From NCBI GenBank assembly GCA_913061285.1, contig CAJXVR010000016.1, positions 1 through 46,825 on the forward strand: 46,825 nt of DNA. Direction: 5' to 3'. This document shows positions 16,652 through 24,294 of this stretch, piece after piece (positions within the stretch are counted from its first letter, which is position 1; each line of letters starts with the position of its first letter). A program made the translations under genes and the position numbers. The stretch comes from an uncultured Verrucomicrobiota bacterium. GTDB lineage: Bacteria > Verrucomicrobiota > Verrucomicrobiia > Limisphaerales > AAA164-E04. The notes below the pieces were generated by a model that was not told the DNA's origin, searched no databases, and saw only the letters and a program-made list of their open reading frames with translations.

Positions 16652-17218
16652 CTACTTTGCCTTATTGGCGTGGGCAGGGAAGGTATCGACCAAAACGACC
16701 GCTGGTTTCGCAGGCCCAGGGTTAGGTTTGAAAAGGGTCACCAGCATTCCACCCACCGCGGCCAGAATGATCCCTAAGAAGAACTGCGGACGAACAGAGC
16801 CCCAACCTCCAGCGGGGGGGTGAAGCATGATGGCAACCAACGCATTGATCACCGGGGCTCCAGCAAAAATGATCGACATGACTACGGCTGGCGTTCCCTT
16901 CGCCCCAAAGGCTAAGAGCACCCCAAACGCACCAATCGCACCAAGAATACCAGCGACCAAGGACCACCACATCCCCGCTCCCGTATAGCCACTAAAGGCG
17001 GCCCCTTTGTACATCAACAGCGCGAGTGGCGCTAACACAGCCGTCAGAAAATAAGCGATTCCAACAAAGAGAAAGGCCTTGTAACGTCCGTTCTCGGGAT
17101 CCGCCATCGTCACCTGCCCCTTGTGAAGCAGGATCCCATACAGTCCCCAACAGAAGACGGTTAGCAATGCGAAATAAAGCCAGGTCATACCAGGTCCAGA
17201 AGATGTTTCAGTGCCCAT
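16652..17218 (-). CDS. small DMT-like membrane protein in biosynthetic operon
   Basis: A 188-residue protein with five hydrophobic segments, starting MTWLYFALLTVFCWGLYGILLHKGQ after a short polar N-terminus. It contains one EamA-like half (GAIGAFGVLLAFGAKGTPAVVMSI, GIILAAVGGMLVTL). Half-size DMT proteins work as dimers, so it could carry a pathway intermediate or product, but nothing in the sequence identifies a substrate. About 100 nt separate it from the thioesterase gene upstream, the widest gap within the operon. It is 21 nt from the CoA ligase gene downstream. Confidence 0.6.
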   Translation of the reverse strand: MGTETSSGPGMTWLYFALLTVFCWGLYGILLHKGQVTMADPENGRYKAFLFVGIAYFLTAVLAPLALLMYKGAAFSGYTGAGMWWSLVAGILGAIGAFGVLLAFGAKGTPAVVMSIIFAGAPVINALVAIMLHPPAGGWGSVRPQFFLGIILAAVGGMLVTLFKPNPGPAKPAVVLVDTFPAHANKAK

Positions 17219-17320
17219 AAATCTTGTTCTGTTTCACGACTCAAAAAGTGATCCTAATCCACTCGCTGCGGGAAAACAATGTCGAAGGAAATTGAATCAG
17301 AGTGGCGCCCCGGACCATTT

Positions 17321-17752
17321 CTAGAAACCAGGTTCAGCCTCAATCTTTTCAGCCAATTCCCCAGGCAGCTCGTGAGAGGCCATCTTACCCTCGTGATCGC
17401 GACGTACACAGACGACCGTCATGGAACCTAGGGCCGCAACAAAGCGTTCAGGATCGCCGACTTTCCTTAGTTCAAACCCGTAGGTAAGCGACTTAGTCCG
17501 TTTTTCCCGAATGGTGAATTCTATCTCAATCTCATCCTCAAACCGAAAAGGACGCCGGAAGGACGCCTCTGCCTGTACCCGCGGCAACCCCAGAGCCGGA
17601 TCAATCTCATCCAAGGTCACCGAGTAGCCCAAACTGCGGAAGAAGGCGTGCTCAGCCGATTCCATAAAGCGGAAGATACTCGAAAAGTGCATGATCCCCG
17701 CCATATCGGTATCAGCAAATTCAACTCTACGAGTGTAGACAAATCGACTCAT
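17321..17752 (-). CDS. acyl-CoA thioesterase, YbgC / 4-hydroxybenzoyl-CoA thioesterase family
   Basis: A 143-residue single hot-dog-fold protein. The N-terminal active-site signature EFADTDMAGIMHFSSIFRFME is clear, with the catalytic aspartate in DTDMAG (about residue 16). The family hydrolyses aryl- or acyl-CoA thioesters; 4-hydroxybenzoyl-CoA and short acyl-CoAs are known substrates. Since the operon also holds a CoA ligase and a chorismate-lyase-like gene, an aryl-CoA substrate is plausible. It lies 20 nt after the glycosyltransferase gene. Length is normal and the gene looks intact. Confidence 0.85.
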   Translation of the reverse strand: MSRFVYTRRVEFADTDMAGIMHFSSIFRFMESAEHAFFRSLGYSVTLDEIDPALGLPRVQAEASFRRPFRFEDEIEIEFTIREKRTKSLTYGFELRKVGDPERFVAALGSMTVVCVRRDHEGKMASHELPGELAEKIEAEPGF

Positions 17753-17772
17753 AATCTCCCCTCAAAACCCCA

Positions 17773-19065
17773 CTAGACCTGAGGCATAAGCTTCTGGTAG
17801 GCAGCAACGATATGCTCTGCCATGACATCTACATTGAAATGTTCCTGGACTTGGATGCGAGCGTGTTTCCCCATTTCTCGTGCCTTGCCAGGATTCGCAA
17901 GCAACGATTCGATGCCATCAGCCAAGCCAGCGGCACTGCCGGGTTCACACAAGACGCCCCCGCCCGTCGCCTCGAGAATCTCCGGAAAGGCCGCGTGACG
18001 CGGTTGCACAACAGGCACCCCAGCGGCCATGGCCTCGATCACATAAAGCCCAAAGGTTTCACCGTACAAAGCGGGAGCGGAGAAGACTGTTAGGTCTCTA
18101 AAGAACGCCACCTTTTCCTCCCGTGTCAAGTTAGGGCAAAACTCGACGGATTGGAGCAGCCCCTGCCTTTCCAAGCGCTCCTTGAGGCGCGCTACCAAGG
18201 GCTCATCACTAGGGCCCAAACCGCCTCCGACTTTCAAGCGAAGCGTCTTCGTCGCCTCGCGCTGCTTCAACAGCATGAAGCTTTCAACCAAGGTATCGAG
18301 TCCCTTGTCCTCACACATCCTTGCAAAATACCCGAGGACAGGGGGATCCGTCGGCGCACTCGAGAGAGTATATCCGTCCAGAGAAATCCCATTCGGAATC
18401 ACAGAAAGCTTGTCGGTGGCAAAGTTCATTCGGCGTTGCATCAAGTCGCCGAAGTACCGGCTCGGAGAGATAAACAGGTCGACATCTTGCGCACGCTCCT
18501 GCAGGACTTTCCAGGCTTCCTTAGAATTGTCTTCCGGCAGAGCATCGAGAAAAAAATCCTCACCTTGTAAGGTCGCAACGACAGGAATGTTCAATTCATT
18601 CTTCAGGCGCCTAACGAGACCGATCAACAAGACGTTGGAAATATTGATCACATCGGGTTTACCGTGAATTTCGAGCCAACGAAGTAACTCGTCCAACTCC
18701 CTTGCCTGATTGCCCTCTTCGCCCTTTAGCATCGACACGGTCAGCTCCCCAACATCCTCGGGGCGCGTTCGGCTGGCAAACTTGCCCGTCCACTTCAGTA
18801 AGCTTGGCGAGTCGAGCCAGTTCGTAAGAGCCCGCGGCAGGCGCCGGAACAAGGCAGATTTCTCCTCCAGATAAACATTGATTCCTCCAAACAAAATCGG
18901 TGCTCCCCGAGTTTGATCTGGCTCATCTAAGGTCATCGGAAGGTAGAGCGGCAGCAGGGTCGCCGAATGTCCCATTCGGCGAAAAGCCCCGACCAAGGCA
19001 TTGTCTCGAAAGCACGCTCCGCAATACATTCCACCGGCACCGGGGGTGATTTGCAGAATGTTCAT
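17773..19065 (-). CDS. GT4-family glycosyltransferase
   Basis: A 430-residue GT-B-fold retaining glycosyltransferase. The N-terminal half opens MNILQITPGAGGMYCGACFRDN, an ending seen in a Planctomycetota/Verrucomicrobiota subgroup. The C-terminal donor-binding half has VIPNGISLDGY, a PVLGYFARMCEDKGLDTLVES segment, and the EX7E motif within ALYGETFGLYVIEAMAAG. It would transfer a sugar from a nucleotide-sugar donor. It lies 55 nt after the halogenase-like gene and 20 nt before the thioesterase gene, so a role in decorating the operon's product is likely. Donor and acceptor are unknown. Confidence 0.88.
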   Translation of the reverse strand: MNILQITPGAGGMYCGACFRDNALVGAFRRMGHSATLLPLYLPMTLDEPDQTRGAPILFGGINVYLEEKSALFRRLPRALTNWLDSPSLLKWTGKFASRTRPEDVGELTVSMLKGEEGNQARELDELLRWLEIHGKPDVINISNVLLIGLVRRLKNELNIPVVATLQGEDFFLDALPEDNSKEAWKVLQERAQDVDLFISPSRYFGDLMQRRMNFATDKLSVIPNGISLDGYTLSSAPTDPPVLGYFARMCEDKGLDTLVESFMLLKQREATKTLRLKVGGGLGPSDEPLVARLKERLERQGLLQSVEFCPNLTREEKVAFFRDLTVFSAPALYGETFGLYVIEAMAAGVPVVQPRHAAFPEILEATGGGVLCEPGSAAGLADGIESLLANPGKAREMGKHARIQVQEHFNVDVMAEHIVAAYQKLMPQV

Positions 19066-19120
19066 ACGAGCTCCGTGCCTTGTTTCAAGTTTTGACTTTC
19101 CCTCTCAACTGCATCAAACG

Positions 19121-20398
19121 CTAGGCCGCTGACGCCCTCGCGGACTCGCTGTGAGGGACACCATAGGGCAGCTCATTGGGAAGCGGCGCAAAATCACGAA
19201 TGGCGTCCCAGAGCCGGGAGAAATCCTTGTTAACATCCCCAGACAAGCAATCGGTCACGTCCCCCGCAAGTTCTGGATGTTTCTCCGTCAAATCACGAAA
19301 ACTAAACTCGGGATTATAGAATGCATAGATTAGCTTCCGCATGTTCTCGGTTCCTTGAATCATCACCTCAGAATACGCCTTGAATTGAGACGGATTGAGG
19401 TTGTCTTCGGCCAGCGCACGGGCCACGTTTTCGCCAGCAGCAACACCCGATTTCAAAGCGAGCAACAAGCCAGAGGAAAAAACGGGGTCAAGAAACCCAA
19501 AGGCATCCCCAGCCAAGAGCAATCCTTCCTCAGCACAAAACTCGGATCGAAACGTGTATTCACTCGTAGCAAAATGCTTCCCTACTTGTTCCCCCGATTC
19601 CAAATGATCTTTGATCCAAAGATTCTGTTCGATCTCTCGTTCGAAAATCGTCTTAGGATCCTTCACTCCCTCCCGGGTCAAATACTTTCCTTCAGCCACA
19701 ACTCCAACGCTGACCATATCATCATGCTGAGGGATATACCAAAACCACCCCTTCTCCGGAACAAAGGCCACGGTCGTCGCTCCCGCGTCTATGCCCTCAT
19801 CCCGCTTGGCCCCTTTGTAGTAGGTCCACACGGCGATCTTGTTGAGGTAGGGATCGCGTTTGCGCCACTGTTTTCGGGAAGCCGCAAACGCTTCCTTCCC
19901 AGAGCAATCAATTGTCATTCGAGCCGATAGTTCCCGTTCCGTCCCATCCGCCAATTTAACCTGAACACCTCGCGTGACCGCACCATCCGAAAGCAGTCCT
20001 TTTACGGTGACCTCTTCAAAGACTGTCGCCCCCTTATCACGGGCATTATCCATCAGCATCTGATCAAATTCGTCCCTTCGAACCTGCCAGGTTTGCGACA
20101 CATCCTCATCGTAACGCGATGAGAAATAAAACGGTTGTGACGCCTTCCCTGAGGGGGCAACAAACTGAACACTGTATTTCTTAACAAAGGGGGAGGAGCG
20201 CATCTTATCGATCAGGCCAAGTCGCTTCAGGGGATGATAGGTGAAGGGAATCATCGACTCGCCCACCTTGTAACGAGGAAACTTTTCACGCTCCAAAACA
20301 AGCACCTCTCGCCCGGCCTCAGCCAAGACAGCCGCTGCACTACAACCGGCAGGACCGCCTCCAATCACAATCACATCGTAATGGCTTTTATCTTCCAT
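19121..20398 (-). CDS. flavin-dependent halogenase-like FAD oxidoreductase
   Basis: About 425 residues from the ATG at 20398; the track's TTG at 20431 adds eleven unconvincing residues. The FAD-binding Rossmann motif GGGPAG is at about 13-18, followed by FPRYKVGESMIP as in phenol/pyrrole-type halogenases. Two signatures used to separate flavin halogenases from monooxygenases are present: WxWxIP (GWFWYIP, about 217-223) and FxxPxxSxG (FLDPVFSSG, about 302-310). Geranylgeranyl-reductase-like proteins share the fold but have a different GDAAGF-region, so halogenase is the better guess. It would need reduced FAD from a separate reductase. It lies 35 nt after the chorismate-lyase-like gene. The substrate is probably aromatic or phenolic by context. 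Confidence 0.72.
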   Translation of the reverse strand: MEDKSHYDVIVIGGGPAGCSAAAVLAEAGREVLVLEREKFPRYKVGESMIPFTYHPLKRLGLIDKMRSSPFVKKYSVQFVAPSGKASQPFYFSSRYDEDVSQTWQVRRDEFDQMLMDNARDKGATVFEEVTVKGLLSDGAVTRGVQVKLADGTERELSARMTIDCSGKEAFAASRKQWRKRDPYLNKIAVWTYYKGAKRDEGIDAGATTVAFVPEKGWFWYIPQHDDMVSVGVVAEGKYLTREGVKDPKTIFEREIEQNLWIKDHLESGEQVGKHFATSEYTFRSEFCAEEGLLLAGDAFGFLDPVFSSGLLLALKSGVAAGENVARALAEDNLNPSQFKAYSEVMIQGTENMRKLIYAFYNPEFSFRDLTEKHPELAGDVTDCLSGDVNKDFSRLWDAIRDFAPLPNELPYGVPHSESARASAA

Positions 20399-20433
20399 GC
20401 TGCACTCTGCCCTTTCAGGGTCGAAAATCAAAT

Positions 20434-21000
20434 CTAGACACCCGGCAAGATTTCCAAAACCTTCGCCAATAATTCCCCATTCGGTTTGGTCAAAGTATTG
20501 ACTCGGCCATAACGATTCGCAACGCCAGCATCCGCTAACAATTCGTCTAGATAAGGAACGGAGGGGATACAGAAGAATTCACTGGGCCGACTCACATAGG
20601 CCACACTGAAGTCATCGAGAATCTGACCGAGAGGTTTCTCCCCTGCCACGATAGCCTCCCTTGCTTGAGGCTCGAAGGGGGCAAGCATGATCCGGATCAC
20701 GCCGTACTCCACGGGCTTGGCTGAGCTTTCCTTGCACAAAACCACTTCGCGATCTAAGGCATCCGCACCCTGCTCGAGATGCAAACGCTTCAAGACCAAA
20801 GATCCGCCATGATACCGTTTCAGCGTCGACGTCATATCTGCGTCATGCACCAACAAGGTACGATAAGGCTCAGGAAGCTCAGCCGCGGCGACCGCGTTCA
20901 ATTCAGGCGCTTCCAATCCGTGACGAGAAAACGCCTCTCTCAAGAGATCTTGAGGCTGCCTCACAGAATGAGCAGTCCGAGTGACCGTATCCTCAAGCAT
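20434..21000 (-). CDS. chorismate pyruvate-lyase (UbiC)-like protein
   Basis: A 188-residue protein resembling the chorismate lyase / UTRA-like fold. The stretch PEPYRTLLVHDADMTSTL is typical of the non-proteobacterial branch. REVVL (Arg about 84) and EFFCIP (Glu about 141) sit where UbiC has its catalytic Arg and Glu. UbiC-type enzymes convert chorismate to 4-hydroxybenzoate plus pyruvate; relatives give other hydroxybenzoates or act on other substrates. Its start overlaps the end of the HemN-like gene by 8 nt, indicating translational coupling. No ubiquinone-pathway genes lie nearby, so secondary or specialised metabolism is more likely. Function assigned by motif reading only. Confidence 0.6.
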   Translation of the reverse strand: MLEDTVTRTAHSVRQPQDLLREAFSRHGLEAPELNAVAAAELPEPYRTLLVHDADMTSTLKRYHGGSLVLKRLHLEQGADALDREVVLCKESSAKPVEYGVIRIMLAPFEPQAREAIVAGEKPLGQILDDFSVAYVSRPSEFFCIPSVPYLDELLADAGVANRYGRVNTLTKPNGELLAKVLEILPGV

Positions 21001-22342
21001 ATCGGACGTTTCGATGTTCCGGCAAAAAGAACTCGTGCAAGAGCCGGTCTACCTGCAGAAGACCATCACGATTCAATCGAATCTCGTCACCTTCGACAGT
21101 CAGAAATCCCCAATCCTTGATCTGTTGTAATGGGGCCGCAAAGCGTTTGAGCACATCCGTGTTGAACTTCTCATTAAAGTACTGGCAGCTAGACCGGCCG
21201 AGCTTTAGTTGAAGAATGAACTCCCGTATCAATCGCTCGTCATCGCTTGGCGTCAGTCCACGATAGACGGGTAGTTTCCCATCCAAGAGATCGTTCACAT
21301 AGGGCTCAAAGTCATGCTGATTCTGGTAGTGAGTACCACCGATATGCCCAAAGGATGCAACGCCAAGCGCAAGAAGATCCGCCCCTGCCCAAAGTTGATC
21401 TCTGTAGATAAAACTTGTCTTCGTCTTGTCTTTGACTGCCGTGTAGGCACTTCCTATTGTGTAGCCTTCTGCCTCGAGCGCAGCGAATGCTTCTTTGACC
21501 CAGCGACGTTTTGTTTCCCAGTCTGCCACCGGAGCAACAAGCTTCCCAGCCTCTCTCATCTCTTTGTAAATGGTGGTGTTGTAGGGAACTTCCATCTGAT
21601 AAATCGTGACACTGTCAGGACTCAATTCCAGGGTCTTTTCGATACATCGTTTCCAGTTATCCTCGGTCTCTTCAACCATGCCAGCAATCAGATCAATATT
21701 GATCTGAGGAAACTCGAGTTCTCGCGCATATTCATAGGCACGACCAATCTCTTTGGTTCGATGAGCCCGACCGTTTATCTCAAGAATGTGATCGTCGAAA
21801 TTCTCAATACCCAAGCTCAATCGGGTCACCCCAATGTCTCGGATAGCCTTCAGTTTGTGGGGCGTTAGCGTCCCTGGCTCGCACTCGAAAGCGACCTCCC
21901 GGGCCTTGTCCCAAGGCAGGGTTCGCTTCAAGTCGTCAGTGAGCTGTGTCAACTGATCCACGGACAGATACGAGGGTGTGCCCCCTCCGAAGTAGATGAA
22001 ATCTAAATCTCGATCCCCGATGAAGGGTTGCTGCCGGTAGAGCTCTAACTCCTTGGCGGCCGCCTTGAGATAGCCGTTAATCGCAGCGGCATTCTTGTCA
22101 GTGTAGACTCGGAAGTAGCAAAAATGACAACGTTTGCGGCAAAAGGGAATATGAAGATACAAGCCGAGAGGCGTGTCAGGACTTGGAGGTCTTGCGATCG
22201 CTGCCTCAAACTCGTCTGCGCCCTCGTTCTTCCATGACGAAAAAGGCGGGTAGTTGGAAACAAAATAATTTCCAACGGTCGTGTCTTTCCCTTTCGAAGA
22301 AGTCTTAGCTTGCTCGATGGTGGTCTCTGTCTTTTCGCTCAT
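20993..22342 (-). CDS. HemN/HemW-like radical SAM protein (possible class C methylase)
   Basis: A 449-residue radical SAM enzyme of the coproporphyrinogen-III-oxidase-like family. Cluster-binding CRKRCHFC (Cys 68, 72, 75) follows LYLHIPF; GGGTPSYL (about 118-125) is the usual second motif, and a C-terminal HemN_C-like domain is present (LIREFILQLKLG to the end). The extra cysteine after the CxxxCxxC of true HemN is replaced (CYFRVY), so oxygen-independent coproporphyrinogen oxidation is unlikely. HemN-like proteins in gene clusters often use two SAM molecules to methylate or cyclopropanate sp2 carbons, and HemW relatives move haem. With a chorismate-lyase-like and halogenase-like neighbour, aromatic C-methylation is a reasonable inference. 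It overlaps the next gene by 8 nt. Confidence 0.78.
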   Translation of the reverse strand: MSEKTETTIEQAKTSSKGKDTTVGNYFVSNYPPFSSWKNEGADEFEAAIARPPSPDTPLGLYLHIPFCRKRCHFCYFRVYTDKNAAAINGYLKAAAKELELYRQQPFIGDRDLDFIYFGGGTPSYLSVDQLTQLTDDLKRTLPWDKAREVAFECEPGTLTPHKLKAIRDIGVTRLSLGIENFDDHILEINGRAHRTKEIGRAYEYARELEFPQINIDLIAGMVEETEDNWKRCIEKTLELSPDSVTIYQMEVPYNTTIYKEMREAGKLVAPVADWETKRRWVKEAFAALEAEGYTIGSAYTAVKDKTKTSFIYRDQLWAGADLLALGVASFGHIGGTHYQNQHDFEPYVNDLLDGKLPVYRGLTPSDDERLIREFILQLKLGRSSCQYFNEKFNTDVLKRFAAPLQQIKDWGFLTVEGDEIRLNRDGLLQVDRLLHEFFLPEHRNVRYA

Positions 22343-22362
22343 TAGACTTCAATTCCGATTAA

Positions 22363-23517
22363 CTATTTCCCAAAGGCGTAAACCACGCCATCTTCCGCCC
22401 CAACAATGACCCATTGATCAATCACCGCCGGCGAAGCAATAATCGATTCCCCAATTTCATAGGACCAACGTTCCTTCCCATCACTCAAGGAGATGATATA
22501 GAGTCGTCCATCACTGGAACCAACCACCACCTCGTCCTGAGCAACGACGGGAGAACTGTCGACCTTTCCGCGAGTCGAAAACCTCCATTTCTCCTCGCCG
22601 GTTTCACGATTGATGCAGTGAAGCCGTTTGTCTCGGCCTCCAACGATAACCCAGTCATCGGTGATCGCCGGAGATGAATAGTAAGGAAAATTACGATCGC
22701 GATAGGTCCATTTCAACGCGCCTTCCTCAAGATCCACACAGAGAAACTCGCTCTCATAGTGGCCCACATAAACCCGGTTGCCATCCATCGCCGCTGACCC
22801 AGGGATATAGGCCCCCGCTTCAATCTCTTTCACCTTCTGGCCGTCGGCCAGTGAGATCACATGAAGTAAGGCATCACAGCCACCAAACACTGTCTTGCCA
22901 TCCGAAACCGCCGGTGCTCCATTGATGTAATTGCCCGTCTCATACTTCCAAATCTCCTTACCGGTCAATGCATCCACGCAGTGAAGAAAGTAATCGTAGC
23001 TTCCGGTAACGATCCAATTCGATTTGCCATCTGGAGACTTCACCCAATTTGGAGCGCCGAGGATTTGATCCATTGTCTCGTATTTCCAGACGGGCTCACC
23101 GGAACGTTTTTTGAACGCATAGAGAAATCCATCGCCAGACCCCACATACACGTAATCACCAAGGACCAGCGGAGAGGATTCGATCATTCCGTCCGTCACT
23201 TGCTTCCATTTCTCCTTACCGGTCTTAAGGTCGAGGGCATAGAGATAACCATTGTCGGCGCCCAGATAAACCGTGCCATCCTCGATCGCTGCCGAAGATT
23301 TAATCGGATCCCCCGCCTTAAACGACCACTTTAGAACTGGCTTTGCTGGAAGCTTTGCTGGGCTCACCCCGGTCAGGGCCGGCCCGCCACGGAACATCGG
23401 CCAAGACTCCAAGCTCGCCATCCCCTCGCCGAGCACGGATCGCCCTTGAAAGGCCGCCAACACAGCAATGAAAGTAATCGCTGTTTTCGAAAGTAATTTC
23501 ATCATCACCTTAGGCAT
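22363..23517 (-). CDS. exported PQQ-like beta-propeller protein
   Basis: A 384-residue protein with a signal peptide (MKLLSKTAITFIAVLAAFQG, best start the ATG ATG about five codons in, after AAGGTG) and repeated propeller blades of the PQQ/WD-like type. Recurrent motifs are GTVYLGADNGYLYALDLKTGKEKW, DYVYVGSGDGFLYAFKKRSGEPVW and similar units roughly every 40 residues. Such proteins lack cofactor in most cases and act as scaffolds or binding proteins outside the cytoplasm. As the first gene of the operon, 20 nt before the HemN-like gene, its expression is tied to the pathway. Its role there (binding or envelope assembly) is not evident. Confidence 0.82.
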   Translation of the reverse strand: MPKVMMKLLSKTAITFIAVLAAFQGRSVLGEGMASLESWPMFRGGPALTGVSPAKLPAKPVLKWSFKAGDPIKSSAAIEDGTVYLGADNGYLYALDLKTGKEKWKQVTDGMIESSPLVLGDYVYVGSGDGFLYAFKKRSGEPVWKYETMDQILGAPNWVKSPDGKSNWIVTGSYDYFLHCVDALTGKEIWKYETGNYINGAPAVSDGKTVFGGCDALLHVISLADGQKVKEIEAGAYIPGSAAMDGNRVYVGHYESEFLCVDLEEGALKWTYRDRNFPYYSSPAITDDWVIVGGRDKRLHCINRETGEEKWRFSTRGKVDSSPVVAQDEVVVGSSDGRLYIISLSDGKERWSYEIGESIIASPAVIDQWVIVGAEDGVVYAFGK

Positions 23518-23720
23518 AAACTCTCACAACAGCCACTTTAGTTCTCGCATTCCGAACGAACTCGGAAACCGAATGCGCTATCCTGACCCCGGAAACTATT
23601 CCGCAACCCTCTCCCCAAAGCAACGAAATAATACCTACACGTATCAAATTCAGCAATTATTCCGCCCCATGCTCAGAGAAGCGGCACTGTGGAGGGTGAG
23701 GAAAACGGATGATGGTAGTC

Positions 23721-23763
23721 AAAACGCAAACGAGCACCGGATGATTAGCCCGATGCTCGTCTA
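23721..23763 (-). terminator. terminator-like hairpin in the leader of the biosynthetic operon
   Basis: On the minus strand ACGAGCATCGG and CCGGTGCTCGT form an 11-bp stem (one G-U pair) around a nine-base loop, followed by TTGCGTTTT. It lies about 200 nt before the first operon gene. Immediately before the stem an open frame ends LVWLLWL then TAG, with two TGG codons close to the hairpin. This could be an attenuator or just the end of a short RNA. Confidence 0.45.
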
Positions 23764-24116
23764 CAACCATAACAACCAAACCAATTCACGTAAGACGCGA
23801 TTGAGTAACTGTATCCTTAGGGACAGAGAACAATAATAACTACACAGACTCAGATCACCCCAAGCCAGATTTCGTTCAAACAAATGTCACATTGATGAGA
23901 AAAGTTCCCCCAAGCAGGAACGATCACTACGCAACAATTAACCTTTAACCTATTGACTATTAACTAGTTACAATTCAAACCTCACAAATCCCCGCAGCGC
24001 CATGAAGAAAGGCAAAATAGCGAACTTGGAGAACATTCATATTCGGAGCCAAGGAAAGTAGGAGTCACCGATCACATCACCCTCTTCCATACCCGACCAA
24101 GCTGGAAAAAAGGCTG

Positions 24117-24157
24117 AATCCAGATTGAAGCGCATTTCTTGACACTTAATCTGGATT
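24117..24157. repeat. inverted repeat with oligo-T on minus strand
   Basis: AATCCAGATT (24117-24126) and AATCTGGATT (24148-24157) are perfect inverted copies 21 nt apart. The spacer can add five more pairs with one bulge. On the minus strand the structure is followed by CAGCC and six T, so it may terminate a short minus-strand transcript. It may equally be an operator for the gene at 24295. Confidence 0.4.
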
Positions 24158-24294
24158 TGTCACTCAGAGAGCGATTAAATCGATCACCGACCGACACGGC
24201 TGCTCCCTCGAGCCACTGGTCCCGACCCGATCCGAATTTCCAATGATTCGAACCATGGCGTGGCCAGGGAGACTTCGGTCGGTCAAGACGTCTC

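Larger units (their letters stand above)
23518..24294. other. 777-nt non-coding region between divergent transcripts
   Basis: No gene is supported. The track ORFs here (plus 23468-23836, minus 24072-24377) have compositions of shadows. The region should hold the promoter of the minus-strand biosynthetic operon and that of the plus-strand RNase-like gene. It contains two minus-strand hairpins listed separately (23721-23763 and 24117-24157), an unusual number for a simple promoter region. A long operon leader or a small RNA is possible. Confidence 0.5.

Noticed and set aside
20993-22342. Oxygen-independent coproporphyrinogen oxidase (HemN) for haem synthesis
   Set aside because: The extra HemN cysteine after CxxxCxxC is missing and no haem gene is near; the operon context is biosynthetic.
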